A DNA stretch of 64,000 bases from Pseudonocardia acidicola (GCF_012911935.1 NZ_JAAXLA010000004.1:116408-180407); one strand, 5' to 3'; positions 8,019 through 17,080 are shown, counted from the stretch's first letter. Notes: generated by a model not told the origin, from the letters alone. Translations and numbers: made by a program.

Positions 8019-8810
8019 ATGACTCCCACGCACCCGCCGCTGGCCGGTCGGACCGCCCTCGTCACCGGAGCCGCCAGTGGGATCGGCGCGGCCATCACCC
8101 GGCGGATGGCCCGCGACGGTGCCGCCGTCCGCGCCGTCGACCTCGACAAGACCGGGCTCGACGCCCTGGTCCGTGACCTGACCACCGAGCTGTCCGGCCA
8201 CCCCGGGGCCGGCGGTGTCGAACCGGTCGTGTGCGACCTGTCGGACACCGCCGCCGTCGACGCGCTCCCCGCGGACGTGGACGTCCTGGTCAACAACGCC
8301 GGGCGCCAGCACGTCGCGCCCCTGCACGAGTTCGACCCGGCGATCTTCGCCCAGATCCTGACGATCATGCTGGAGGCACCCTTCCGGCTGATCCGCCGCG
8401 CGCTGCCGACGATGTACGGGCGCGGCTGGGGCCGGATCATCAACATCTCCAGCGCGCACGGCCTGCGGGCCAGCGCCTTCAAGTCGGCCTACGTGACCGC
8501 CAAGCACGGCCTCGAAGGGCTCTCCAAGGTGGCCGCTCTGGAGGGCGCGGCGCACGGCGTCACGAGCAACTGCATCAACCCCGCCTACGTGCGCACCCCG
8601 CTGGTGGAGAAGCAGATCGCCGATCAGGCGCGGGCGCACGGCATCGACCCGGACGAGGTCGTCGAGACCATCATGCTCGGCCCGGTGGCGGTGAAGCGGC
8701 TCATCGAGCCCGACGAGGTCGCCGAGCTGGCGGCCGTGCTCTACGGCCCCGCCTCGGCGTCGATCACCGGGTCCTCGCTGTGCCAGGACGGCGGCTGGAC
8801 CGCCCGCTGA
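8019..8810 (+). CDS. Short-chain dehydrogenase, probably 3-hydroxybutyrate dehydrogenase
   Basis: A 263-residue classical SDR. The cofactor motif T-G-A-A-S-G-I-G is at residues 16-23, N-N-A-G follows in the middle, and the catalytic Ser and the Y-x3-K pair are in N-I-S-S-A-H-G and Y-V-T-A-K-H-G. The S-A-H-G-L-R-A-S region and the C-terminal D-G-G-W-T-A-R resemble D-3-hydroxybutyrate dehydrogenases, which interconvert acetoacetate and 3-hydroxybutyrate. TAGCGT at 8005-8010 is 8 nt before the ATG and there is no SD, suggesting a leaderless transcript. Substrate assignment is by family resemblance only. Confidence 0.78.
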   Translation: MTPTHPPLAGRTALVTGAASGIGAAITRRMARDGAAVRAVDLDKTGLDALVRDLTTELSGHPGAGGVEPVVCDLSDTAAVDALPADVDVLVNNAGRQHVAPLHEFDPAIFAQILTIMLEAPFRLIRRALPTMYGRGWGRIINISSAHGLRASAFKSAYVTAKHGLEGLSKVAALEGAAHGVTSNCINPAYVRTPLVEKQIADQARAHGIDPDEVVETIMLGPVAVKRLIEPDEVAELAAVLYGPASASITGSSLCQDGGWTAR

Positions 8811-8894
8811 GCCCGGGGCGCGCTCACCTCGGCCACACCCGTGGTGCGCCAAGCTGATCGGGCGACGATCGTCGGACTGGGGAGGAGCCAGCGC

Positions 8895-10493
8895 GTGTCA
8901 TCAGCGCCGCGGCGCGCGCGAGGGGCCGGCCGGTTCACGCTGCTGGTCGTGTGGGCCTGCCTGACCGCCGTGCTCGCCGGCTGCGCGGTGGGCCCGTCCC
9001 AGCGCCCACCGGTCGCCGTGCGGGGCGAGAACATGCCGTCGGCGCCGTCGGCCACCGCGACCAGCCCGGCCTCGCCCGACGAGCTGCCGGAACCGGACCC
9101 GCAACGCTCGGCGATCCCCTTCTCCGACTGCACCGCCGACACCCTTGCCGCGCTGGGCTCCCCGACTCCGGTGGCGGGGCCGCTGCACGTCGAATGCGGC
9201 GAGGTCAGCGTGACCACCGACCCCGATCAGCCGGGCCTCGGCCGGACCCGGATCGGGGTGGTCCGGGTGGGTGCGGCCGGCGCACCGGACGACCGGCCGC
9301 CGCTGCTCGTGCTGGGCGACAGCGACACCGATCCCTCGGCCCGGCACGCGGTCCGGCTGGCCACCGAGGTCTCCCCGGCCCTGCTCGGGCGCTACCAGCT
9401 GATCGGCCTCGATCGCCGCGGCTCCGGCGTCGACACCCTCGACTGCGCACCCCCGACGTCCCGCGCCGCGATCGTCGACACCGACCCGTCCGGGACCAGC
9501 GATGCCGGGCTGAACGGGCTGCTCGACAGCTCCCGTGAGGTCGTGCAGGACTGCTACCTGCTGCTCTCCGGGGCCATCAGCTCGTACCGGACGGCCGCCA
9601 CGGCCGCCGACATCGAACAGGTGCGAGGCCTGCTCGGGGTGCAGCGACTCTCCGCGATCGGGGTCGGGGACGGCGCGGCGGCGCTGATCCGATGGGCCGC
9701 GGCGCACCCGGAGGCGGTCGGGCGGCTGGTCCTGGACGGGCCGCCCGACCCCACCCAGGACCAGCCCGAGCTCTCCGAGACCCGGGCCGCGGCCGCGGAG
9801 AGCACCTTCGACGCCTTCGCGACCGTGTGCACCGCGCACCCGGACTGCCGGTTGGGCGCCGACCCGCGCGGCGCGGTGGAGACGCTGCTGCTGCAGCTGA
9901 GTACGCAACCGCTGGTCGCCCGCGACGGGCGCAGACTGACCGCCGGGGCCGCCGTCGCCGCGCTGCAGGCCGGTCTGGAGGAACCGCAGAGCTGGCCCGA
10001 CCTGGACGCGGCGCTGGCCCAGGCGCGCGACGGCAACCCGGACGGTCTGCTCTCCCGGCTGGACCCGATCCTCGGCCGCGACGGCCGCTTCGACGGCGCT
10101 CTCGCCACCGCGTGCAACGACTCCCGGCGCCGGCTCACCCCGGCCGACGTCGGCCGGCTGACCGCCCGGTGGCGCACCGACCACCCGTTGTTCGGCGGGG
10201 TGTACGCGCAGCGGCTGCTGGCCTGCGCGCCGTGGCCGGCACTGCCCGCCCCCGCGCCGCCGGGACCGGTCGCCGCCGCCCCGCCGATCCTGGTGATCGG
10301 CACCGCGAACGATCCCCGGGCACCGCTGGCCGGCTCGAAGCGGGTGGCGCAGACCATGACCACGGCGCGCTTCCTGAGCTGGCTGGGCTCGGGTACCGGC
10401 GCCTATCCGCGGACCCCGTGCGTGACCGGTGTCGTCGACGCGATGCTCGTGGACGGGGTCGTCCCACAGCCGAGCACCCTCTGCCCTCCGTGA
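8895..10493 (+). CDS. Exported alpha/beta-hydrolase lipoprotein (TAP-like), apparently catalytically dead
   Basis: About 532 residues from GTG 8895, which has GGAGGAG 8 nt upstream. A lipoprotein signal ends L-T-A-V-L-A-G-C with Cys 30. The fold resembles actinobacterial tripeptidyl-aminopeptidase-like hydrolases: L-I-G-L-D-R-R-G-S-G-V-D-T-L-D-C early and a C-terminal TAP-type domain. The nucleophile elbow, normally G-x-S-x-G, reads G-V-G-D-G, so the Ser is Gly 258. The usual catalytic His of the G-x-G-H motif is replaced, reading G-S-G-T-G (Thr 501). The acid in T-A-N-D-P (Asp 473) remains. The reading frame is otherwise intact, so a non-enzymatic binding or scaffolding role is possible. Confidence 0.8.
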   Translation: MSSAPRRARGAGRFTLLVVWACLTAVLAGCAVGPSQRPPVAVRGENMPSAPSATATSPASPDELPEPDPQRSAIPFSDCTADTLAALGSPTPVAGPLHVECGEVSVTTDPDQPGLGRTRIGVVRVGAAGAPDDRPPLLVLGDSDTDPSARHAVRLATEVSPALLGRYQLIGLDRRGSGVDTLDCAPPTSRAAIVDTDPSGTSDAGLNGLLDSSREVVQDCYLLLSGAISSYRTAATAADIEQVRGLLGVQRLSAIGVGDGAAALIRWAAAHPEAVGRLVLDGPPDPTQDQPELSETRAAAAESTFDAFATVCTAHPDCRLGADPRGAVETLLLQLSTQPLVARDGRRLTAGAAVAALQAGLEEPQSWPDLDAALAQARDGNPDGLLSRLDPILGRDGRFDGALATACNDSRRRLTPADVGRLTARWRTDHPLFGGVYAQRLLACAPWPALPAPAPPGPVAAAPPILVIGTANDPRAPLAGSKRVAQTMTTARFLSWLGSGTGAYPRTPCVTGVVDAMLVDGVVPQPSTLCPP

Positions 10494-10506
10494 CGCGGTC
10501 GTCCTC

Positions 10507-11487
10507 TCACGACGTGCCCGCGCCGATGAAGCCCCGGGAGACCATCCAGTCCCGCGCGACCACGCCGGGGTCCCGGCCCTCGACGTCGACCTGCTTGCCC
10601 AACTCGATCATCTGCTGGTTGTCGATGGCCTTGGCGACCGGCTCGAGAACCTGCCGAATCTGCGGGTGCCGGTCCAGGAACTCCTGCCGGAGTGTGACGG
10701 CCGCGTTGTACTGCGGGAAGAACTTCTTGTCGTCGGACAGGACCGCGAGGTTCAGCCCGGCGATCCGGCCGTCCGTCGTGAAGATCTCCCCGATGTTGCA
10801 CGTGCCGTTGGCGATCGCCGTGTAGATCGCGCCGGTCCCGAAGGTCTTCACAGTCGTCGCCGGGAAGCCGTACGTTCGTTGTACGCCCGGGAACCCGTCC
10901 TGCCGGCTGGCGAACTCGGTCTCCACGCAGAAGACGGCCTGGGCCGGGTTCCTCGTGAGGAACGCGGTGAGGTCGGTCACCGTGCGCAGGTGGTGCTGCT
11001 CGGCGTAGGCCCGGGTGGTCCCGAAGGCGTAGGTGTTGTTCACCGGGGAGTAGTCGAGCCAGGCGATGCCGAAGCGCTGCGCGTCGGCGGCCTTGGTGGC
11101 CTCGAACTGAGCCCGCTCCCCCGGGATCGGCTGGGTGTGCCCGAGGTAGTTGATCCAGCCGGTCCCGGTGTACTCCCAGGTCAGGTCGATGTCACCGTTG
11201 ATCAGGGCCTGCCGGGAGTTCGAGGAACCCTTGATGTCGGTCAGGTCCCGGACATCCGCCCCGGCGGCGGACAACGCGAGCTCTGCGATGTAGCCGAGCA
11301 GGATGTTCTCGGTGAAGTCCTTGGACCCCACGGTGATCCGGACACCCTCGAGCTCCGGAACCGGCCGGATCGATCCCGGTTGCACGGTGAAGGGCAGTGC
11401 CGTGTTGGTGTCGAGTCCACAGCCGGTGAGCGTCGTCGCGAGCACGACGAACCCGGCCAGGACAGCTCGTAGCCTCGATCTGCTCAT
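10507..11487 (-). CDS. Glycine betaine/choline-type ABC substrate-binding lipoprotein
   Basis: A 326-residue OpuAC/ProX-family binding protein. An N-terminal Arg-containing signal ends in lipobox L-A-T-T-L-T-G-C, so it is probably membrane-tethered outside the cell. Family features are I-T-V-G-S-K-D-F-T-E-N-I-L-L-G-Y, D-L-T-W-E-Y-T-G-T-G and the late G-E-I-F-T-T-D-G-R-I. The ATG overlaps the upstream permease stop by 4 nt. It is the last gene of a four-gene leftward operon (permease, ATPase, permease, binding protein), the layout of OpuC/Osm importers of compatible solutes. The exact ligand (glycine betaine, choline, carnitine or other) cannot be decided from sequence. Confidence 0.88.
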   Translation of the reverse strand: MSRSRLRAVLAGFVVLATTLTGCGLDTNTALPFTVQPGSIRPVPELEGVRITVGSKDFTENILLGYIAELALSAAGADVRDLTDIKGSSNSRQALINGDIDLTWEYTGTGWINYLGHTQPIPGERAQFEATKAADAQRFGIAWLDYSPVNNTYAFGTTRAYAEQHHLRTVTDLTAFLTRNPAQAVFCVETEFASRQDGFPGVQRTYGFPATTVKTFGTGAIYTAIANGTCNIGEIFTTDGRIAGLNLAVLSDDKKFFPQYNAAVTLRQEFLDRHPQIRQVLEPVAKAIDNQQMIELGKQVDVEGRDPGVVARDWMVSRGFIGAGTS

Positions 11488-12278
11488 CCCAGGCCCTTGG
11501 GTCCGAGGACTCGCTCCACCACGCCGCCGAGCCAGTCGATCAGTAGTGCGAGCCCGATGGCGAGCACCGCCCCCACGACCATCACCGAGGTCAGCTGCAG
11601 CTTGTACCCGGTGTCGATCAGCTCTCCCAGTCCTCCGCCGTTCACGAAGAACGCGAGCGTCCCGGTGCCGACGGCGAGCACCAGGGCCGTGCGCAGGCCG
11701 GCCAGGATCAGCGGCACGGCGAGCGGGAACTCGATGCGCCAGAGCACGGCCGCCGCGGACATCCCGATACCCCGGCCGGCGTCCACCAGCGCGGGGTCCA
11801 CCTGCTGGATGCCGACCATCGTGTTCCGCAGCACCGGCAGCAGCGTGTAGAAGACGAGCGGGATGGCCGCGGCCCACAGGCCTTCCCAGCTGGTCCAGAG
11901 GAAGAACAGGACGATGACGCCGAGCGCGGGTGCCGCCTGACCGACGTTGGCGATCGCCAGGAAGAGCGGGGCGAGGCGCTTCGCCCCGGGCCGGGTCAGC
12001 GCGACACCGAGCGGAACGGCGATGAGCACCACGAGCGCGGTGACCACCGCGGTGAGCAGGAGGTGCTGCCCGGTCAGCCGGAGGATGGTGGGCAGGTTCA
12101 GCGTCTCCCGTTCGTTGGCGTTCAGGTCGCTGCTGAGCGCCCACGCGACCACCGCGACGACGATGAGCACCACGGCCACGGGCTGGGCGAGCAGGCGAGC
12201 GCGGTCCGCCACCCGGGAGGCCCGCTCCGCCGAGGCCGGTGACGACGTCGCGGCGGCAGGCCCGGCGATGGCCGTCAT
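11484..12278 (-). CDS. Compatible-solute ABC transporter permease (OpuCB/ProW type)
   Basis: A 264-residue membrane permease with about six helices. The inner-membrane permease loop is recognisable: L-P-V-L-R-N-T-M-V-G-I-Q-Q-V-D-P-A-L-V-D-A-G-R-G-I-G. This E-A-A-like loop contacts the ATPase. The N-terminus has a 30-residue Ala/Ser-rich cytoplasmic tail. It overlaps the ATPase gene by 4 nt upstream and the binding-protein gene by 4 nt downstream, showing tight co-expression. Confidence 0.88.
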   Translation of the reverse strand: MTAIAGPAAATSSPASAERASRVADRARLLAQPVAVVLIVVAVVAWALSSDLNANERETLNLPTILRLTGQHLLLTAVVTALVVLIAVPLGVALTRPGAKRLAPLFLAIANVGQAAPALGVIVLFFLWTSWEGLWAAAIPLVFYTLLPVLRNTMVGIQQVDPALVDAGRGIGMSAAAVLWRIEFPLAVPLILAGLRTALVLAVGTGTLAFFVNGGGLGELIDTGYKLQLTSVMVVGAVLAIGLALLIDWLGGVVERVLGPKGLG

Positions 12279-13471
12279 GACGGGCTCCCGTCACCGTCGG
12301 AGTGCTCCTCGCGCATGGTCGCGATGACGTCGGTGACCGTCCTGATGTCGATGGTCCCGACGAACTCGCCGCGCGGTCCGGTCACCACCGCGTTCCCGCC
12401 CTCGGTCAGGATCGCCTCGAGGGCGTCCTGCAGCGTGGACTGGGTGCTCACCGAGTCGCCGACCGGCCTGCCGGCCCCGGCGAGCGAGGCCACCGCGCCC
12501 AGCTCACGGACGTGCACCCAGCGCAGCGGGCGCCGCCGCTCGTCGACGACCAGTGCGTAGGTCTTGCGGCGCTGGGTCAGCTGGTTGCGCAGGGCGGCCG
12601 GGGTGGTGTCCAGGCCGACGGTGAGGACGTCGTCGGTGTGGTAGTCCACGTCCCGGACCCGCATGAGGGTGAGTTGCTTGAGCGAGGCTCCCGCTCCGAC
12701 GAAGCCCGCGACGGTGTCGTCGGCCGGGTTGGCCAGGATGGCCTCGGGCGTGTCGTACTGCAGGATCGTCGACCGATCGCCCAGAACGGCGATCTTGTCA
12801 CCCAGCTTGACCGCCTCGTCGAAGTCGTGCGTCACGAAGACGATCGTCTTGCCCAGATCCGCCTGCAGCCGCATGAGCTCGTCCTGCAGATGGCCTCGGG
12901 TGATCGGGTCGACCGCGCCGAACGGCTCGTCCATCAGCAGCACCGGCGGGTCGGCGGCCAGAGCGCGCGCCACACCGACACGCTGCTGTTGCCCACCCGA
13001 GAGCTGCCGGGGGAAACGGTCGTGGAAGACCTTCGGATCGAGACCGACGAGGTCCATCATCTCGTCGACCCGCGCCGCGATGCGCTTCTTGTCCCAACCC
13101 AGCAATCCCGGTACGACCGCGATGTTCTCGGCCACGCTGAAGTGCGGGAACAGGCCCGCCTGCTGGATCGCGTAGCCCACCTTCCGTCGGAGCCGATCCG
13201 GATCGAGTTCGAGCGCATCCTCGCCGCCGATGGTGATCCGGCCCGACGTCGGCTCGATCATGCGGTTGATCATGCGCATGGTCGTCGTCTTCCCACAGCC
13301 CGACGGCCCCACGAAGACCACGACCTTTCCGGCCGGGACCGTCATCGTGAAGTCGTCGACGGCAGGGTGCGGCTGGTTCGGGTAACGCTTCGTCACGTGC
13401 TCCAGCTCGATCTCCGCCCCCGAGACGGACACGTTCTGAGCGGACTCCTGCAGTGCTTCAGTCACGGACAC
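12275..13471 (-). CDS. Compatible-solute ABC transporter ATP-binding protein with CBS domains (OpuCA/ProV type)
   Basis: A 398-residue ATPase. Walker A G-P-S-G-C-G-K-T-T, signature L-S-G-G-Q-Q-Q-R and Walker B L-L-M-D-E-P-F-G-A-V-D-P are in order. The last 110 residues form a CBS pair (Y-A-L-V-V-D-E-R-R-R-P-L-R-W-V-H, then A-V-V-T-G-P-R-G-E-F-V-G-T-I-D). In OpuA-type importers the CBS module senses ionic strength or cyclic-di-AMP. The GTG at 13471 overlaps the upstream permease stop by 14 nt; a second in-frame GTG lies 6 nt further in. Confidence 0.9.
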   Translation of the reverse strand: MSVTEALQESAQNVSVSGAEIELEHVTKRYPNQPHPAVDDFTMTVPAGKVVVFVGPSGCGKTTTMRMINRMIEPTSGRITIGGEDALELDPDRLRRKVGYAIQQAGLFPHFSVAENIAVVPGLLGWDKKRIAARVDEMMDLVGLDPKVFHDRFPRQLSGGQQQRVGVARALAADPPVLLMDEPFGAVDPITRGHLQDELMRLQADLGKTIVFVTHDFDEAVKLGDKIAVLGDRSTILQYDTPEAILANPADDTVAGFVGAGASLKQLTLMRVRDVDYHTDDVLTVGLDTTPAALRNQLTQRRKTYALVVDERRRPLRWVHVRELGAVASLAGAGRPVGDSVSTQSTLQDALEAILTEGGNAVVTGPRGEFVGTIDIRTVTDVIATMREEHSDGDGSPS

Positions 13472-14105
13472 CCCTGGAAACGGTCAGGCGAGCGAGAAGG
13501 ACGTAAACCCCGTCCAGGACGAGAGCCAGGATGACGACCCCGAGCGTCCCGGCCAGCGCCTGATTCAACGAGTTCGCGCTACCGGCGCGGGTGAGACCCG
13601 AGAACACCTCGGAACCGAGACCGAATCCCTTGGCGTACGCCGCGATCACCGCGATTCCCATCAACATCTGGGTGGACACCCGCATCCCGGCGAGAATCGC
13701 GGGCCACGCCAGTCGCAACTCCACCCTGGTCAGCACGCCCAGCCGGCTCATCCCGATGCCGCGCGCCGCGTCGGTGATCGACGGGTCGACGCCGCCGAGC
13801 CCGACGATCGTGTTCCGCACGATGGGGAGCAGGCCGTAGAGCACCAAGGCGGTGACACTCGGCGCCACGCCCAATCCGAGGACCGGGATGAGCAACGCCA
13901 GCAATGCGAACGAGGGGACCGTGAGGATCGTGCTCGCCAAGGCGGTCGCGATCGCGGAGCCCGCCGAACTGCGGTACACCGTGACACCGATCAGCACACC
14001 CACGATCGCAGCGATGATCGTGCACTGGACGACGCCGCTGACGTGCAGGAGCGCCTCGAGCGAGAGTCGGTCCCACCGGTCGACCACGTAGTCGGGGAAA
14101 CTCAT
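13458..14105 (-). CDS. Compatible-solute ABC transporter permease (first gene of operon)
   Basis: A 215-residue permease starting at ATG 14105. The family loop reads L-P-I-V-R-N-T-I-V-G-L-G-G-V-D-P-S-I-T-D-A-A-R-G-I-G, closely parallel to the second permease of the operon. Longer in-frame starts reach into an upstream region of low-complexity sequence and a decayed gene, so the short form is preferred; it matches the 210-220 residue length of OpuCB/OpuCD. With the next three genes it makes a complete OpuC-type importer. Confidence 0.85.
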   Translation of the reverse strand: MSFPDYVVDRWDRLSLEALLHVSGVVQCTIIAAIVGVLIGVTVYRSSAGSAIATALASTILTVPSFALLALLIPVLGLGVAPSVTALVLYGLLPIVRNTIVGLGGVDPSITDAARGIGMSRLGVLTRVELRLAWPAILAGMRVSTQMLMGIAVIAAYAKGFGLGSEVFSGLTRAGSANSLNQALAGTLGVVILALVLDGVYVLLARLTVSRGVRD

Positions 14106-14429
14106 GGCCTGCCGCCGGGCAGGACTGGGGAGACTGCCCGTAACCAGCACATAGCTCGGCCTCCAGGTCAGTGAGTCCAGGTGATCTTCATCTGCGGCGG
14201 ACCTTACAGAAGGACGCGCCGTTCGACCTGCTGGAACGGCGTCGGACCCCGAACGGGGCCGGCCGCACCGACGATGACCGCGGCCGAGGCCCCGTGGCCG
14301 GGGGCTCCCGGCGCCGGTGCTGCGGCACGCTCTCCGCCGGCCCGGTGGCTCCCGGTACCGGCCGCCCGGAGGAACCCGTGCTGCACACATCGGCCTTGTC
14401 GGCACCACCGCCGTGCACGCCGAGGACCC
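14106..14429. other. Gene-poor stretch upstream of the solute-importer operon
   Basis: No frame here codes convincingly in either direction. It should contain the promoter of the leftward importer operon, but I see no clear -10/-35 pair. The right side merges into the degraded regulator remnant that follows and may contain more of it. Confidence 0.5.
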
Positions 14430-14653
14430 CTGCTCGGGGTCGGTGACATCATCGGCGTGCAGCCCCGCCAGGTGCTGGAGATCCTGGCCCTCGCCGCGGG
14501 CCGGCCGGTGCACCCCGGCCGAGGCGCTGCCGCTGTGGGGAGCACGCCTGCGCCATCGCCGACCGGGACCTGCTCGAGCACGAGCCCTGCGCCGCCCGGG
14601 CCGAACGGGCCCGGTCCATCTTCCGGCGGCGCACCGGTGGGGCGTCTGCGTGA
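14430..14653 (+). pseudogene. Decayed fragment of a BTAD/SARP-type transcriptional regulator
   Basis: Three plus-strand frames together spell regulator-like pieces. Frame A has G-V-Q-P-R-Q-V-L-E-I-L-A-L-A-A-G-R-P-V-H, like the winged-helix start of AfsR/SARP proteins. The neighbouring frame continues P-A-E-A-L-P-L-W-G, and the third frame has A-I-A-D-R-D-L-L-E-H-E-P-C-A-A-R-A-E-R-A-R, like a BTAD helix, ending at TGA 14651-14653. The order is right but frames change at least twice and much sequence is missing. The identification rests on motif resemblance only. Confidence 0.42.
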
Positions 14654-14726
14654 CACCCGCAACAGCGCATACCGGACCAACCGGCGCATCCGGCCCCTGT
14701 TGCCGGGTCTGCCGAGCGCGTTCGCC

Positions 14727-14858
14727 TCAGCGGACCTGGCGCAGCTCTCTCTTCGCCTGCCGTTTGGCCGCCTTCAGCATCTGCTTGAGGTCCGGCGTGG
14801 TCCGTTTCGTGATCCGCTGCTCGTCCCGCTGCGGCTTGGTCCGACGAGGCTGTGTCAT
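14727..14858 (-). CDS. Small highly basic protein of unknown function
   Basis: A 43-residue frame from ATG 14858, preceded by GAGG about 7 nt upstream. It begins M-T-Q-P-R-R-T-K-P-Q-R-D-E-Q and ends K-A-A-K-R-Q-A-K-R-E-L-R-Q-V-R, with roughly a third Lys/Arg and no hydrophobic segment. A helical nucleic-acid-binding peptide is possible. The gene stands alone between the regulator remnant and the ThDP enzyme. I do not recognise a family. Confidence 0.5.
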   Translation of the reverse strand: MTQPRRTKPQRDEQRITKRTTPDLKQMLKAAKRQAKRELRQVR

Positions 14859-15051
14859 GTCCTCACCTCGTGATCCGATCCTCGGTCGTGGTGGGCACCG
14901 CGCGACGTGCGCCCACAGCACGGTCCTACCACCTCCGGGGGCGCCCGGCGACCGCGCAGCACATCGCGGGATCGGCGCCCGGCCAACCCCTCGAGATGAC
15001 CGACCACCCGAAGGCGACGGACGACGGCGGCCCGGGCGGCCGGGCCGGAGC

Positions 15052-16845
15052 TCAGCGGTCCTGCCCGGGAAGGACCTCCCGCAGCTTCGTCTTGGCGCCC
15101 TGGACGACGAGGTGCAGGCCGCCGGGATCGCCCTTGAGCACGGCGCGGAGCCTCGACGAGGCCTGCTCCAGGGTGACGTGAGGTGGGATGGGCGGCACCT
15201 CGGGGTCGCAGTACACGTCGATCACCGTGGGGCGCCCGGCACCCAGGGCGCGATCCCAGGCCGGCCCCAGTTCGTCGGGCGACCGGACGGTGATCGCGTC
15301 GAGGCCCATCGCGCGCGCAATGTCCGCGTAGGACACGTCGGGCAACTGCTGGGACTCCTCGAACTTCGGCGCGCCGCCCATCGCCCGCAGCTCCCACGTC
15401 ACCTGGTTCAGGTCGTTGTTGTGCAGCACGCAGACCACGCAGCGCGGGTCGGCCCACCGGTGCGCGTAGCGGGCGATGGTGAGCAGTTCGGCCATCCCGT
15501 TCATCTGCATCGCGCCGTCGCCGGTGATCGCGACCGCCGGCCGGTCCGGGTGGGCGAACTTGGCGCCGATCGCGTAGGGCACCGCGGGACCCATGCTCGC
15601 CAGCGTTCCCGACAGCGAGCCGCGGATCTCGCCGCGGACCCGCAGCAGGCGGGCGTACCAGTTGGCCGCGGACCCGGAGTCGGCGGTCACGATCGCGTCG
15701 TGCGGGATCCGTTCGGACAGCTCCCACACCACCCGCATCGGGTTCACCGGATCGGCGTTCACCATGGATTGCTGCTCCATGGTGCGCCACCAGCCGGCGA
15801 CGCCGGCCTCGATCTTCTCCCGCCACGCCTTGGCCGGCGTGCCGGTGAGCAGCGGCAGCAGCGCGCGCAGCGTGGCCGCGGCGTCGCCGACCAGGTTGAC
15901 CTCGGTGGGGTACCGCATCCCGATCATCGAGCCGTCGAGGTCGATCTGCACAGCGCGGGCCTTGCCGAACTCGGGCAGGAACTGTGAGTAGGGGAAGTTC
16001 GACCCGACGATGAGCAGGGTGTCGCAGTCGCGCATCAGCTCGTAGCTCGGCCGGGTGCCGAGCAGCCCGATCACCCCGGTGACGTACGGCAGGTCGTCGG
16101 ACAGCACGTCCTTGCCCAGCAATGCCTTTGCCACCCCGGCCCCGGTGGCCTCCGCGACCTGCTGCACCTCCGCTGCGGCTGCGCGGGCTCCCTGCCCCAC
16201 CAGGATCGCCACCCGGCTGCCCGCGTTGATCACCTCGGCCGCGCGCCGGAGGTCCGGTGCGGACGGCACCGCAGCCGGGCGGGTCAGCCCCGGCGGGCTG
16301 GAGGGCACCTGCTTGAACGCATGCGCCGGCGGGGTGTACGCCTCCTCCTGCACGTCGCTCGGGATGATCACCGCGGTGGGCGCGCGCCGGGACATCGCCG
16401 TGCGGAAGGCCCGGTCGATGGCGTTGGGGAGTTGCTCGGGGACGTTGACCTCGACGAGGTAGTCGCCGGCCACGTCCTTGAACAGCGCCTGCAGGTCGAC
16501 CTCCTGCTGGTAGGCCCCGCCCATCGCGCTGCGCTCGGTCTGCCCGACGATCGCCACGACGGGCACGTGGTCGAGCTTCGCGTCGTAGAGCCCGTTGAGC
16601 AGGTGGATCGCGCCGGGGCCCGAGGTGGCCATGCAGACCCCGACCCGTCCACTGAACTTCGCATACCCCACGGCCTGGAACGCCGACATCTCCTCGTGGC
16701 GGGCCTGGATGAAATGCGGGTCGTCGCCGGCCCGCCCGAACGCCGTGACGATTCCGTTGATCCCATCTCCGGGATAGGCGAAGACCTGCTGGACTCCCCA
16801 CTCGCGCAGTCGTTGCAGCACGTAATCGCCGACGGTCTCGGCCAT
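15052..16845 (-). CDS. Thiamine-pyrophosphate-dependent enzyme, pyruvate dehydrogenase (quinone)/pyruvate oxidase-like
   Basis: A 597-residue three-domain ThDP enzyme. The catalytic Glu region is A-R-H-E-E-M-S-A-F near residue 50, the middle domain lies around 200-340, and the ThDP/Mg motif G-D-G-A-M-Q-M-N-G...H-N-N-D-L-N is in the last third. The closest pattern is PoxB, which oxidatively decarboxylates pyruvate to acetate and passes electrons to quinone, but related sugar or 2-oxoacid enzymes cannot be excluded. A strong GGGAGGGG precedes ATG 16845. It stands alone, divergent from the FUSC gene. The last 40 residues are charged and could contact the membrane, as in PoxB. Confidence 0.8.
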   Translation of the reverse strand: MAETVGDYVLQRLREWGVQQVFAYPGDGINGIVTAFGRAGDDPHFIQARHEEMSAFQAVGYAKFSGRVGVCMATSGPGAIHLLNGLYDAKLDHVPVVAIVGQTERSAMGGAYQQEVDLQALFKDVAGDYLVEVNVPEQLPNAIDRAFRTAMSRRAPTAVIIPSDVQEEAYTPPAHAFKQVPSSPPGLTRPAAVPSAPDLRRAAEVINAGSRVAILVGQGARAAAAEVQQVAEATGAGVAKALLGKDVLSDDLPYVTGVIGLLGTRPSYELMRDCDTLLIVGSNFPYSQFLPEFGKARAVQIDLDGSMIGMRYPTEVNLVGDAAATLRALLPLLTGTPAKAWREKIEAGVAGWWRTMEQQSMVNADPVNPMRVVWELSERIPHDAIVTADSGSAANWYARLLRVRGEIRGSLSGTLASMGPAVPYAIGAKFAHPDRPAVAITGDGAMQMNGMAELLTIARYAHRWADPRCVVCVLHNNDLNQVTWELRAMGGAPKFEESQQLPDVSYADIARAMGLDAITVRSPDELGPAWDRALGAGRPTVIDVYCDPEVPPIPPHVTLEQASSRLRAVLKGDPGGLHLVVQGAKTKLREVLPGQDR

Positions 16846-17080
16846 GACCCCTCCCTCGGTCCGGTCGTGAATCGGTCCGCTCCTCCCGATGCCTACCCGT
16901 AACCGTCCCCCGGCCAACCCGGGCGACGGCCCCGGGATTGGCTGCCGGCCCCGGCGGGCATCCGGTAGCCGCGGCCGAAAGGCCCGTCCACCGGCCCTCG
17001 GGACAAGCGCCTGGCACCTCACGGTCCGCCTCACGAGCGAGAGGCTGACCGGCCCGCGCATGACCGCCGGCTGATCCGGC

